Assembly (NCBI GenBank): GCA_018668195.1 | Contig: JABITU010000075.1 | Span: forward strand, 1-6,614 | Source of the DNA: Tateyamaria sp. | GTDB lineage: Bacteria > Pseudomonadota > Alphaproteobacteria > Rhodobacterales > Rhodobacteraceae | DNA length: 6,614 nucleotides | Reading direction: 5' to 3' | In this document: positions 1 to 5,793 of the stretch, piece after piece | Layout of the letters: each line of letters opens with the position of its first letter | How positions within the stretch are numbered: position 1 is the stretch's first letter | Program-made: the position numbers and the translations under genes | Notes under the pieces: model-generated | The model's input: the letters and a program-made list of their open reading frames with translations, nothing else | What the model was told of the DNA's origin: nothing | Database searches by the model: none

Positions 1-245
1 GGGTGATAGTTGCCCATCACATCGCCCGAAATCTTGGCTGACTTGCGAAACCCGCCGCTGGATGAGAGCCGAAGTTCACGCATTGCGAACAAAATTCTGC
101 GGTGAACGGGTTTTAATCCGTCGCGCGCATCGGGCAGCGCACGGTGCATGATCGTGGAAAGCGCGTAGGTCAGGTACCGCTCACCCAAGGCACGGCGAAG
201 CGGTTCGGAAAGGTCCATATTGGGTGTGTCGGCCTGATCTGACAT
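1..245 (-). CDS. parC: DNA topoisomerase IV subunit A, N-terminal part (cut by window edge)
   Basis: ParC is the DNA breakage-reunion subunit of topoisomerase IV, the type IIA enzyme that works with ParE to unlink daughter chromosomes. Only the first 81 codons lie in the window; the frame is open to the left edge. After a variable start ([10 protein letters not shown]) come the conserved blocks [20 protein letters not shown] (residues 21-40), [15 protein letters not shown] (41-55) and [17 protein letters not shown] (65-81). The ending VMGNYH favours ParC; GyrA usually reads IGKYHP here, and [14 protein letters not shown] also fits alphaproteobacterial ParC better than the GyrA form. The quinolone-resistance region and catalytic tyrosine would lie beyond the edge. 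I chose the ATG at 243-245; no good Shine-Dalgarno precedes it, but the next Met (residue 10) has none either. The gene is divergent from the SH3-domain gene. Family assignment is confident; ParC over GyrA is likely rather than certain. Confidence 0.93.
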   Translation of the reverse strand, partial: MSDQADTPNMDLSEPLRRALGERYLTYALSTIMHRALPDARDGLKPVHRRILFAMRELRLSSSGGFRKSAKISGDVMGNYH

Positions 246-427
246 ATATGCTGTGTAGCCAAGCAACGAAGCGGGAACAAGCAGGCATCGCAGACAGAAT
301 GAAATATGGCGAAAGCTGCGGAACCAACACGCTGCCGTCACCAAGCAAACACATCCTGTCAAAATATGGGCAAAGTTTTTCTGCTGTTGAACATCGTCTG
401 GTTTGATATTCCATTCGCGCTGTCGTG

Positions 428-450
428 GTATACATGATTCCCTGTATACA
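428..450. promoter_or_regulatory. Paired GTATACA repeats before the SH3-domain gene
   Basis: GTATACA (428-434) is followed eight bases later by its exact complement TGTATAC (443-449). Because GTATAC is itself a palindrome, the same sequence also reads as a direct repeat GTATACA at 428 and 444, 16 bases apart. It lies 24 bases upstream of the GTG start at 474, where an operator or the -10 part of a promoter would be expected; TATACA at 429-434 or 445-450 resembles a -10 hexamer, but I find no convincing -35 at normal spacing. The rest of the 246-473 gap shows no gene or RNA that I can recognise; it must also carry the parC promoter, which I could not place. A regulatory role is inference. Confidence 0.35.
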
Positions 451-473
451 ACTGTGCCAAAGGGGGGCACCGT

Positions 474-1148
474 GTGAAACTTTTGATCATTTGCACATTT
501 GTGTTCTTGGCTGGCGCGTTTTATGTCATGAGCGGAGGCGGTGATTTCGACGCCGAAGCAACGAGGCTCGCGCGGGTTGAATCTTTGGTGGAGCCAAAGG
601 GTATAGAAATCAAGGCGATGCCAGCACCGACCTTACAATCGCCCGCAGAACAAATCCGGCTCACCGAAATAACCCTGCCCGAGACAGAGGCACAGGCTTC
701 AGTGAGCATGAGCGCGGTTGAAGAGATCATACGCACCGAATTGCCGCAGGTGAACGCGCCTACCCCCCCAATCGAACCAGTCGACACCGCCTCCCTTGCG
801 GTCGTCGAAGACATAGCCTCAAGCGCAGAGGAAGAAGCTACCGTTCTGAGCGCAGAGGAACCCGAAGAGATTTTGCCAAGCTTGGTAGACAACCAGATTG
901 TGGTTACGCCCCTTGATATAAACGATGAGGTGATCACTGTACAAGACGGCAGCGACATTCGCGCCGTGTCGGGCGACCGCGTGAATGTGCGTGACGGTCC
1001 AGGCACCAACTATTCGGTCGTCAATCAGTTGGTCCGCGGTGACAAGGTTGAAGTCCTGCAAGACGCCAGCGATGGCTGGGTCAAGCTGCGCCCCGTCGAC
1101 GGTGGCCCTGTTGGCTGGATAGCATCCTTTCTGTTGACAGAGGGCTGA
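474..1148 (+). CDS. Membrane-anchored or exported SH3b-domain protein
   Basis: This 224-residue protein begins with a short hydrophobic segment ([20 protein letters not shown], residues 1-20), read as a signal peptide or N-terminal anchor, so most of it should be periplasmic. Residues about 25-155 form a low-complexity acidic stretch rich in Glu, Ala, Pro and Val, likely a disordered linker. The C-terminus (about 161-223) is a bacterial SH3 domain of the SH3_3 type: [19 protein letters not shown], then GDKVEVL, DGWVKLR and [11 protein letters not shown]. Such domains often bind peptidoglycan peptides or tether cell-wall enzymes, but no catalytic domain is present. The start is GTG at 474, supported by AGGGGGG at 461-467 six bases before it. 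The linker holds an in-frame repeat of AGCGCAGAGGAA (822-833, 849-860), giving SAEE twice. The domain call is firm; the cellular role is unknown. Confidence 0.85.
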   Translation: MKLLIICTFVFLAGAFYVMSGGGDFDAEATRLARVESLVEPKGIEIKAMPAPTLQSPAEQIRLTEITLPETEAQASVSMSAVEEIIRTELPQVNAPTPPIEPVDTASLAVVEDIASSAEEEATVLSAEEPEEILPSLVDNQIVVTPLDINDEVITVQDGSDIRAVSGDRVNVRDGPGTNYSVVNQLVRGDKVEVLQDASDGWVKLRPVDGGPVGWIASFLLTEG

Positions 1149-1204
1149 TTGCATCCTGCAAAAGGCACGTTATGACTACGCCAACACAAGGCGAGACATA
1201 TAAC

Positions 1205-2035
1205 ATGCAGCAGAAGTCCATTTTGATCACTGGTAGTTCGTCAGGCATCGGATATTGCGCGGCAGTTGGGCTGAAAAAACGCGGCTGGCGCGTATTCGCG
1301 TCCTGCCGCAAATCTGAGGACTGCGCGCGGTTGATTGCCGCCGGGTTTGAAAGCCCGCGCATCGACTATGCAGACACAGCAACGATCACGGCGGGGCTGA
1401 ATGAGGTGTTAGAGGCAACTGGCGGCACCCTCGACGCAGTATTCAACAACGGCGCCTATGGTGTGCCCGGTGCTGTCGAAGACCTGCCGACAGATGCATT
1501 GCGCGCCATTTTTGAAACAAACTTTTTTGGCTGGCACGAGTTGAATCGTCAGATCCTTCCCGTCATGCGCGCTCAGGGACATGGTCGGATCGTGCAATGC
1601 TCGTCTGTGCTTGGCTTTGTGTCCTTGCCATGGCGCGGGGCCTACAACGCGACCAAACATGCGCTTGAGGGGCTTACAGACACGCTTAGGCTCGAGATGC
1701 GTGATACACCGATTGATGTGATTTTAATTGAGCCTGGCCCAATCACCAGCCACATCCGCCGCAATTCGATTGTCCACTTCGAAAAATGGATCAACTGGGA
1801 GGGCTCACCGCGTGCCGACCAGTACCGCAGCCAACTGCGCAAGCGGCTCTATACAGATAGCGGACCTGACAAGTTCGAACTGCCACCAGAGGCCGTGTTG
1901 ACCAAGTTGGTGCATGCCATTGAGAACCCAAACCCGCGCCCGCGCTACTTTGTGACCTTCCCGAGCTATTTAATGGCCATACTGCGACGGATTTTACCGA
2001 CCCGCGCGCTGGACTGGTTTTTGACGCGCGGATAG
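1205..2035 (+). CDS. Short-chain dehydrogenase/reductase, classical SDR type
   Basis: A classical NAD(P)-dependent SDR of 276 residues. From the chosen start, the Rossmann motif TGSSSGIG is at 9-16, the NNGA structural motif at 81-84, the catalytic Ser at about 134 in CSSVLGF, and the YxxxK pair at Tyr147 and Lys151 (AYNATK). PGP at 177-179 follows the active site as usual. Arg residues after the second strand (ASCRKSEDCARL) hint at NADPH preference, but this is inference. The C-terminus ends in RRILPTRALDWFLTRG. The substrate cannot be read from sequence. An in-frame ATG at 1172, with AAAGG six bases upstream, would add 11 residues unlike anything in the family; I prefer 1205 because it places the TGxxxGxG motif at the usual distance from the N-terminus, with GCGAGA as a weak ribosome site. 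The gene starts 56 bases after the SH3-domain gene and may be cotranscribed. Confidence 0.9.
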   Translation: MQQKSILITGSSSGIGYCAAVGLKKRGWRVFASCRKSEDCARLIAAGFESPRIDYADTATITAGLNEVLEATGGTLDAVFNNGAYGVPGAVEDLPTDALRAIFETNFFGWHELNRQILPVMRAQGHGRIVQCSSVLGFVSLPWRGAYNATKHALEGLTDTLRLEMRDTPIDVILIEPGPITSHIRRNSIVHFEKWINWEGSPRADQYRSQLRKRLYTDSGPDKFELPPEAVLTKLVHAIENPNPRPRYFVTFPSYLMAILRRILPTRALDWFLTRG

Positions 2036-2076
2036 CGCAAAAACATACAAATACATTCGCCTTTCGTCCCTGCGCC

Positions 2077-2094
2077 GCTAAGTCAGGGCTTAGC
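2077..2094. repeat. Short inverted repeat between the SDR and HIG1-like genes
   Basis: GCTAAG (2077-2082) and CTTAGC (2089-2094) are perfect complements around a six-base centre TCAGGG. No T-tract follows, so it is not a rho-independent terminator. It lies about ten bases before the ribosome site (AAGGGA, 2105-2110) of the next gene, inside the 82-base gap that probably holds that operon's promoter. It could be an operator, a leader hairpin or chance. Confidence 0.25.
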
Positions 2095-2117
2095 CAAGAC
2101 ATCCAAGGGAACCGGAC

Positions 2118-2327
2118 ATGCTCGACGATTCACTGTTTATCTTAATCATACTCGCCTGCCTGGCCGTTGTTGCGGTGCTGCTGTTGGGGCTTGGCGGATT
2201 TGCCAAGGGTTCAGGTTGGGCCAAAAGGAACTCCAACAAACTGATGCGCTACAGGATTGGCGCGCAATTTGTTGCCGTCCTGTTAATCCTCGCCTATGTG
2301 GCTCTCAGCCAAAGCGGAGGGCAATAA
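2118..2327 (+). CDS. Small twin-transmembrane protein, HIG1-like
   Basis: A 69-residue membrane protein with two hydrophobic helices, about residues 6-27 (LFILIILACLAVVAVLLLGL) and 47-64 (IGAQFVAVLLILAYVALS), joined by a basic loop GFAKGSGWAKRNSNKLMRYR. The loop and start of helix 2 contain R44-x-R46-xxx-Q50, matching the core of the HIG1 signature (Q/I)x3(R/H)xRx3Q; Asn40 stands where Q or I is usual. HIG1 proteins in mitochondria and alphaproteobacteria are small membrane partners of respiratory complexes, notably cytochrome c oxidase; applying that here is inference. The positive loop between two helices suggests that both termini face the periplasm. AAGGGA at 2105-2110, seven bases before the ATG, supports the start. 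The stop is two bases before the adenosyltransferase start, so the two genes are surely cotranscribed and probably translationally coupled. Confidence 0.82.
   Translation: MLDDSLFILIILACLAVVAVLLLGLGGFAKGSGWAKRNSNKLMRYRIGAQFVAVLLILAYVALSQSGGQ
2316..2321 (+). promoter_or_regulatory. Ribosome binding site deciding the adenosyltransferase start
   Basis: GGAGGG lies at the end of the HIG1-like gene, eight bases before the ATG at 2330. It decides the start of the next gene: the frame is open upstream to an ATG at 2216, but that would overlap the HIG1-like gene by about 110 bases and add 38 residues with no family resemblance. Confidence 0.75.
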
Positions 2328-2329
2328 AT

Positions 2330-2911
2330 ATGGTTGTTCTGAACAAGATCTACACCAAGACCGGCGATGCGGGCGAAACAGCGCTTGGCAATGGTGCACG
2401 GGTGGCCAAGCACGCGATGCGGGTAACAGCCTATGGCACCGTGGATGAACTGAATTCTTTTCTTGGTGTTGCTCGGCTCGAAGCAAAGGGCGAGCTGGAT
2501 CAAGCGCTCAGCCGTATCCAGAATGACCTGTTCGATCTGGGCGCTGACCTGTGCCGTCCTGACATGGAAAAGGATGCCGAAAGCGAATATCCGCCCCTGC
2601 GCATGGTGAACGCTCAGGTGAGCAGGCTGGAAAGTGAAATCGACGCGATGAATGCAATGCTAGAACCCCTGCGCAGCTTTATTCTGCCCGGTGGCTCGGC
2701 CCTGTCAGCGCACTTGCATGTCTGTCGTACAGTGGCCCGCCGCGCGGAACGGCTCGCCGTTGAATTAGCCACGATGGAGGCGATCAATCCTGCGTCGGTG
2801 AAATACCTCAACCGTTTGAGCGACTGGTTTTTCGTAGCCGCCCGCATCGCCAACAACGATGGCAAAGACGACGTGCTGTGGGTTCCGGGTGCCAACCGCG
2901 ACGCGGGCTAA
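2330..2911 (+). CDS. pduO: Cob(I)yrinic acid a,c-diamide / cob(I)alamin adenosyltransferase, PduO type
   Basis: This 193-residue enzyme transfers the 5'-deoxyadenosyl group of ATP to cob(I)alamin or its precursor, making adenosylcobalamin in the cytoplasm. All PduO/MMAB family blocks appear in order: the ATP-binding TKTGDAGETALGNG (residues 9-22), RVTAYGTVDELNSFLG (31-46), FILPGG (117-122), the arginine-rich HVCRTVARRAERLA (130-143) and NRLSDWFFVAAR (161-172). Phe117 matches by position the residue that displaces the lower cobalt ligand in characterised family members (known for the family, inferred here). The length is normal for a stand-alone PduO domain, and no key block is missing. It is distinct in sequence from the CobA/BtuR type. 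It sits between the HIG1-like gene and etfBA; adenosylcobalamin serves mutases such as methylmalonyl-CoA mutase, so a link to acyl-CoA breakdown is plausible. The symbol names the family type; no propanediol operon is present. Confidence 0.93.
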   Translation: MVVLNKIYTKTGDAGETALGNGARVAKHAMRVTAYGTVDELNSFLGVARLEAKGELDQALSRIQNDLFDLGADLCRPDMEKDAESEYPPLRMVNAQVSRLESEIDAMNAMLEPLRSFILPGGSALSAHLHVCRTVARRAERLAVELATMEAINPASVKYLNRLSDWFFVAARIANNDGKDDVLWVPGANRDAG

Positions 2912-2937
2912 TGGCATCATTTGCTCTTCCTAAGGCC

Positions 2938-2959
2938 CCGCTGCGTCAAAACGCGGCGG
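2938..2959 (+). terminator. Hairpin after the adenosyltransferase gene, weak or no terminator
   Basis: CCGCTGCGT (2938-2946) pairs with ACGCGGCGG (2951-2959) over a CAAA loop: nine pairs, one of them a G-T wobble. It starts 26 bases after the adenosyltransferase stop. No T-run follows directly (the next bases are AGTTGAG), so it is at best a rho-dependent or leaky end, or an RNA-stabilising 3' hairpin between the upstream gene pair and etfBA. Confidence 0.35.
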
Positions 2960-2981
2960 AGTTGAGATGTGACGTGACGAT

Positions 2982-3024
2982 TTTACCCTGTTTCCGTAAC
3001 GGCGGGTTGGGTAAACCGGAACAG
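2982..3024 (+). promoter_or_regulatory. Interleaved inverted repeats in the etfB leader
   Basis: TTTACCC (2982-2988) is complementary to GGGTAAA (3009-3015). Immediately beside these arms, TGTTTCCG (2989-2996) is complementary, with one bulged T, to CGGAACA (3017-3023). The arms run A-B-A'-B'. With no base between A and B and one between A' and B', both pairings are unlikely to form together, so the RNA would have to choose; as DNA, they could be two overlapping operators. The segment ends about 57 bases before etfB. No promoter hexamers are clear in the 2912-3080 gap. The function is inference. Confidence 0.35.
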
Positions 3025-3080
3025 ACCGATTATCTCGTGCGGTAATAGCGAGTCGTTATTTAATTAAGAGAGGAACGCTC

Positions 3081-3839
3081 ATGAAGGTGCTGGTGCCTGT
3101 CAAACGCGTGATTGACTATAACGTGAAGGTCCGAGTCAAAGCGGACGGAACCGGAGTCGATCTCGCCAACGTTAAAATGTCGATGAACCCGTTTGACGAA
3201 ATTTCTGTGGAGCAGGCAATTCGCCTGAAAGAAGCGGGTCAGGCGGAGGAAATCATCGCCGTCTCTGTCGGGGTCAAACAAGCGCAGGAAACGTTGCGCA
3301 CAGCTTTGGCCATGGGTGCAGATCGTGCAATCCTCGTGATTGCTTCAGACGACGTGCACACCGACATCGAGCCGCTGACCGTCGCCAAGATCCTCAAGGG
3401 GATCATCGATGAAGAGCAGCCCGGCCTCGTGCTCTGCGGCAAGCAGGCAATTGACAATGATATGAACGCGACCGGCCAAATGCTGGCCGCGCTGATGGGG
3501 TGGAGCCAAGCGACATTCGCATCCGAAGTCGAGATTGCCGGCGACAAGGCCAAGGTTACCCGCGAGGTCGACGGTGGTCTGCAAACAATCGAGGTTAATA
3601 TGCCAACCGTTATAACGGTTGACTTGCGCCTGAACGAGCCGCGTTATGCATCCTTGCCCAACATCATGAAGGCCAAGCGCAAGCCGCTCGACGAAAAGAC
3701 AGCTGCAGACTATGGCGTCGACACGACACCGCGTCTAGAAATCGTAACGACCACAGAGCCAGAGGCACGTGCCGCAGGTATCAAGGTTGGTTCGGTTGAC
3801 GAACTGATGAAAAAACTCAAAGAAGCAGGAGCAGTGTAA
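3081..3839 (+). CDS. etfB: Electron transfer flavoprotein, beta subunit
   Basis: EtfB pairs with EtfA to form the soluble cytoplasmic ETF heterodimer that takes electrons from acyl-CoA and related dehydrogenases and passes them to ETF:ubiquinone oxidoreductase. The 252-residue length is typical of group I ETF. The opening [20 protein letters not shown] and the [19 protein letters not shown] block (35-53) are characteristic. [15 protein letters not shown] (120-134) is the AMP-binding segment of this subunit. [20 protein letters not shown] (180-199) contains the family signature and the recognition loop, with Leu192 in the place of the leucine that docks into partner dehydrogenases in the human protein (family knowledge). 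GAGAGGA at 3068-3074, six bases before the ATG, supports the start. etfA follows with a one-base overlap. Nothing is missing, and no Fix-type (bifurcating) features were noticed. Confidence 0.97.
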   Translation: MKVLVPVKRVIDYNVKVRVKADGTGVDLANVKMSMNPFDEISVEQAIRLKEAGQAEEIIAVSVGVKQAQETLRTALAMGADRAILVIASDDVHTDIEPLTVAKILKGIIDEEQPGLVLCGKQAIDNDMNATGQMLAALMGWSQATFASEVEIAGDKAKVTREVDGGLQTIEVNMPTVITVDLRLNEPRYASLPNIMKAKRKPLDEKTAADYGVDTTPRLEIVTTTEPEARAAGIKVGSVDELMKKLKEAGAV

Positions 3840-4765
3840 TGGCCGTTCTACTTTTAGCAGAAATCAACGACGGCGAATTGGCGATGGATGCCACCGCCAA
3901 GGCAGTGACCGCAGCGACCGCTTTGGGTGATGTGACCGTGCTCGCGATCGGCGCAACCTGTGCCTCAGCCGCAGCCGAGGCCGCAACCATCGCAGGCGTC
4001 GCCAAGGTTTTGTGCGCCGAAGATGCAATCTATGGCAAGCGTCTGGCAGAGCCTGCCGCTGACCTGATTGTGTCGCTGGCAAGTGACTATGAACACATCA
4101 CCGCACCAGCAACGACAGATGCAAAAAACATCATGCCCCGCGTGGCGGCCTTGCTTGACACCATGATAATCTCGGAAGCAACCGCCGTCATTGATGGCAA
4201 CACATTCGAACGTCCGATCTATGCGGGCAACGCAATCCAAACGGTCAAATCGAGTGATGCCAAAAAGGTGATCACCTTCCGCACAGCGACTTTTGACGCT
4301 GCAGCAACGGGCGGCGCAGCAACGGTTGAAAATATTTCGGCGGCCACTGACCCCGCCCTATCGACCTGGGTCGAAGACAAGGTCGCTGCGAGCGACCGAC
4401 CAGAGCTGACATCGGCTGGCGTTGTCGTCTCGGGTGGTCGTGGCGTTGGATCCGAAGAAGACTTTGCGCTGATCGAATCCCTGGCTGACAAGCTGGGCGC
4501 GGCCGTTGGCGCCTCGCGGGCAGCCGTAGATTCGGGCTATGCGCCAAACGATTGGCAAGTGGGCCAGACAGGCAAGGTGGTAGCGCCAGATCTTTATGTG
4601 GCTGTCGGCATCTCTGGGGCAATTCAGCACCTTGCGGGCATGAAAGACTCCAAGATCATCGTTGCCATCAACAAAGACGAAGAAGCGCCGATCTTTCAAG
4701 TTGCTGACTACGGTCTTGTTGCCGATCTGTTCGAAGCTGTGCCGGAACTCGTTGGTAAGCTCTGA
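3839..4765 (+). CDS. etfA: Electron transfer flavoprotein, alpha subunit (FAD-binding)
   Basis: EtfA holds the redox-active FAD of the ETF heterodimer. The 308-residue protein has an N-terminal alpha/beta domain (about 1-185, beginning [14 protein letters not shown], with RPIYAGNAIQTVKS at 125-138) and the conserved C-terminal FAD domain. In the latter, SGGRGVGSEEDF (198-209), GASRAAVDSGYAPNDWQVGQ (224-243), TGKVVAPDLYVAVGISGAIQ (244-263) and the terminal block through IVAINKDEEAPIFQVADYG (274-292) are intact, including Arg201, Ser226-Arg227, Thr244, Ser259 and His264, which contact FAD in the family. The start ATG overlaps the etfB stop as TAATG, and AGGAG (3827-3831) inside the etfB end is its ribosome site, so translation is coupled and balanced. 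A terminator follows 23 bases after the stop. The nearby hbd gene fits a role in fatty acid or butyrate oxidation. Confidence 0.97.
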   Translation: MAVLLLAEINDGELAMDATAKAVTAATALGDVTVLAIGATCASAAAEAATIAGVAKVLCAEDAIYGKRLAEPAADLIVSLASDYEHITAPATTDAKNIMPRVAALLDTMIISEATAVIDGNTFERPIYAGNAIQTVKSSDAKKVITFRTATFDAAATGGAATVENISAATDPALSTWVEDKVAASDRPELTSAGVVVSGGRGVGSEEDFALIESLADKLGAAVGASRAAVDSGYAPNDWQVGQTGKVVAPDLYVAVGISGAIQHLAGMKDSKIIVAINKDEEAPIFQVADYGLVADLFEAVPELVGKL

Positions 4766-4788
4766 ACACTTGAAAAGAATGATGAACG

Positions 4789-4818
4789 GTCCGCCAGGTA
4801 ATCTGGCGGGCTGTTTTT
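4789..4818 (+). terminator. Rho-independent terminator of the etfBA operon
   Basis: CCGCCAG (4791-4797) and CTGGCGG (4803-4809) form a perfect seven-pair GC-rich stem over a GTAAT loop, extendable by a G-T and a G-C pair. Three bases later comes TTTTT (4814-4818). The T-run overlaps the stop codon of the leftward gene at 4817-4819. Read leftward, the same hairpin begins about eight bases after that gene's stop but lacks a directly following T-run, so it may serve both convergent genes, more strongly in the etf direction. Confidence 0.85.
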
Positions 4819-5638
4819 AAGTGTACTTTTTAAGAATTGGCAGCAATTTCTCTGCGATTCCACGATGCACCTGCGGGCCAAGCATATTTGGCGCCGCGGC
4901 CGCTTCCATATCTGTGAACACCATCCCTTCGGTGTCTAAAGACCTTGCACCGGAGCATGCTTTTATTTCGACCAAGTCGCTGGCCTGCAAACTTAATTCA
5001 TCCAGCATAGTACGCGTTATAAACGCCGGATCAGCATCGATGTCCGTTGCTAATTCGGGTGGCGCGGAATCACTGGTCCATAACAAAATAGTCTCGCCGG
5101 GGATCTGGCTGAGCAACAACCGCATACGGGACATCCAAGTAGTCTGCAATTCGTTCCGGATCGTGAGAAAGCGGTCTGGTGAAACCTCGTACAAACGGTG
5201 CAGCATGTGATTGATAAAATTGAACGCACCAAAGTCCAACTCGCGGTAGATCGCGCGCAAAAGTTCTGACGCCTCAAGTAGCCGGTCATTGCGCCGGGCG
5301 TGGACACGATAAAACCGATTCGAAATGTTGCTCGGGCTGGTGATTTGAATGACCGTCACTTGCGCGGTGGTGGCCACGTCGCGTAAAAACGGATCAGACA
5401 CGTAGACGTCGATACCCGCGTGCTGACAGCCAAAATTCACGCATGTTGCGTCAATTTGCGCGTCAATCAGATCCGGAAACGGAACGGGTACAAACCTACC
5501 ATAGGTTGTCGTTCCACCAAAAAACGCTACATGCGGCGCGCCTAACTGACGCCGCGGTCCACGAAACAGGATTTTTGATTTGCCGTATCGGCACGGCAGA
5601 TAGTCAAGCCCACTTGGACCCAACGCACCAAAACTCAT
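4817..5638 (-). CDS. DUF6473-like protein of unknown function
   Basis: I recognise this 273-residue protein as a roseobacter family of unknown function (DUF6473, from memory); no role is established. It opens with MSFGALGPSGLDYLPCRYGK, then SKILFRGPRR (21-30). Further landmarks are FFGGTTTYGRF (39-49), CVNFGCQHAGIDV (66-78), SNISNRFYRVHARRNDR (103-119), LLWTSDSAPPE (185-195) and LGPQVHRGIAEKLLPIL (253-269). GGTTTYG, NxG and the late His followed by an amphipathic helix loosely recall SGNH-hydrolase blocks I, III and V, but the nucleophile Ser is replaced by Thr; this is inference. No signal peptide or membrane helix is seen. I chose the ATG at 5638, where the typical family N-terminus begins; in-frame GTG (5647) and TTG (5653) starts would add three or five residues. 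It converges on etfA and diverges from hbd, so it has its own promoter. Confidence 0.82.
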   Translation of the reverse strand: MSFGALGPSGLDYLPCRYGKSKILFRGPRRQLGAPHVAFFGGTTTYGRFVPVPFPDLIDAQIDATCVNFGCQHAGIDVYVSDPFLRDVATTAQVTVIQITSPSNISNRFYRVHARRNDRLLEASELLRAIYRELDFGAFNFINHMLHRLYEVSPDRFLTIRNELQTTWMSRMRLLLSQIPGETILLWTSDSAPPELATDIDADPAFITRTMLDELSLQASDLVEIKACSGARSLDTEGMVFTDMEAAAAPNMLGPQVHRGIAEKLLPILKKYT

Positions 5639-5684
5639 TATACTCACTCTCAAACTGTTTAATCACCCGATACCAGTGTGACCG

Positions 5685-5694
5685 CTCCTCCTTT
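5685..5694. promoter_or_regulatory. CTCCTCCTTT element: anti-SD on one strand, perfect SD on the other
   Basis: On the leftward strand this reads AAAGGAGGAG and includes AGGAGG, a perfect Shine-Dalgarno core, yet no ATG, GTG or TTG lies 4-12 bases downstream, and the DUF6473-type gene starts about 48 bases further on. On the rightward strand, CTCCTTT (5688-5694) is an exact complement of AAAGGAG (5781-5787), the ribosome site of hbd. If the hbd transcript begins upstream of 5688 it could mask that site. No well-spaced promoter is visible in the 5639-5793 gap; TTGACC at 5713-5718 resembles a rightward -35 but has no good -10. Confidence 0.25.
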
Positions 5695-5748
5695 CATTTA
5701 TACTAACAGATCTTGACCATTTCTGGGTCTGCGCACCCTTGCCGATCC

Positions 5749-5776
5749 ACTGTTGCACGCCCTATGGTGCAGCGGT
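5749..5776 (+). promoter_or_regulatory. Hairpin in the hbd 5' leader
   Basis: ACTGTTGCAC (5749-5758) pairs with GTGCAGCGGT (5767-5776) as ten consecutive pairs, two of them G-T wobbles, over an eight-base loop GCCCTATG. It ends five bases before the hbd ribosome site (AAAGGAG, 5781-5787). The inner TGCAC/GTGCA part is also a DNA-level palindrome that could be an operator. No T-run follows, so termination is unlikely. A role is inference. Confidence 0.3.
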
Positions 5777-5793
5777 TGGCAAAGGAGATCGTC

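Noticed and set aside
357..362. TTGACA on the leftward strand as the parC -35 box
   Set aside because: The hexamer is perfect, but no acceptable -10 is found 15-19 bases further on.
259..375. Repeated words CCAAGCAA (259, 341) and AAATATGG (302, 362) in the parC/SH3 gap
   Set aside because: The two copies are spaced differently and the flanks do not match, so this is not a duplicated unit or a CRISPR-like array.
181..435. An 84-codon leftward frame and a 60-codon rightward frame (224-406) over the parC start and the following gap
   Set aside because: Both overlap the real parC reading frame or run through non-coding sequence, have no recognisable protein character, and lack a convincing ribosome site.
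822..860. 12-base direct repeat AGCGCAGAGGAA inside the SH3-domain gene
   Set aside because: In frame within an Ala/Glu-rich linker, it most likely reflects low-complexity coding sequence, not a mobile or regulatory repeat.
2216..2329. A longer start for the adenosyltransferase, adding 38 residues
   Set aside because: The added part overlaps the HIG1-like gene out of frame, has no family resemblance, and a strong ribosome site directly precedes the ATG at 2330.
4821..5210. A 129-codon rightward frame opposite the DUF6473-type gene
   Set aside because: It is the antisense shadow of a better-supported leftward gene, begins inside the etf terminator region without a ribosome site, and has no recognisable domain.
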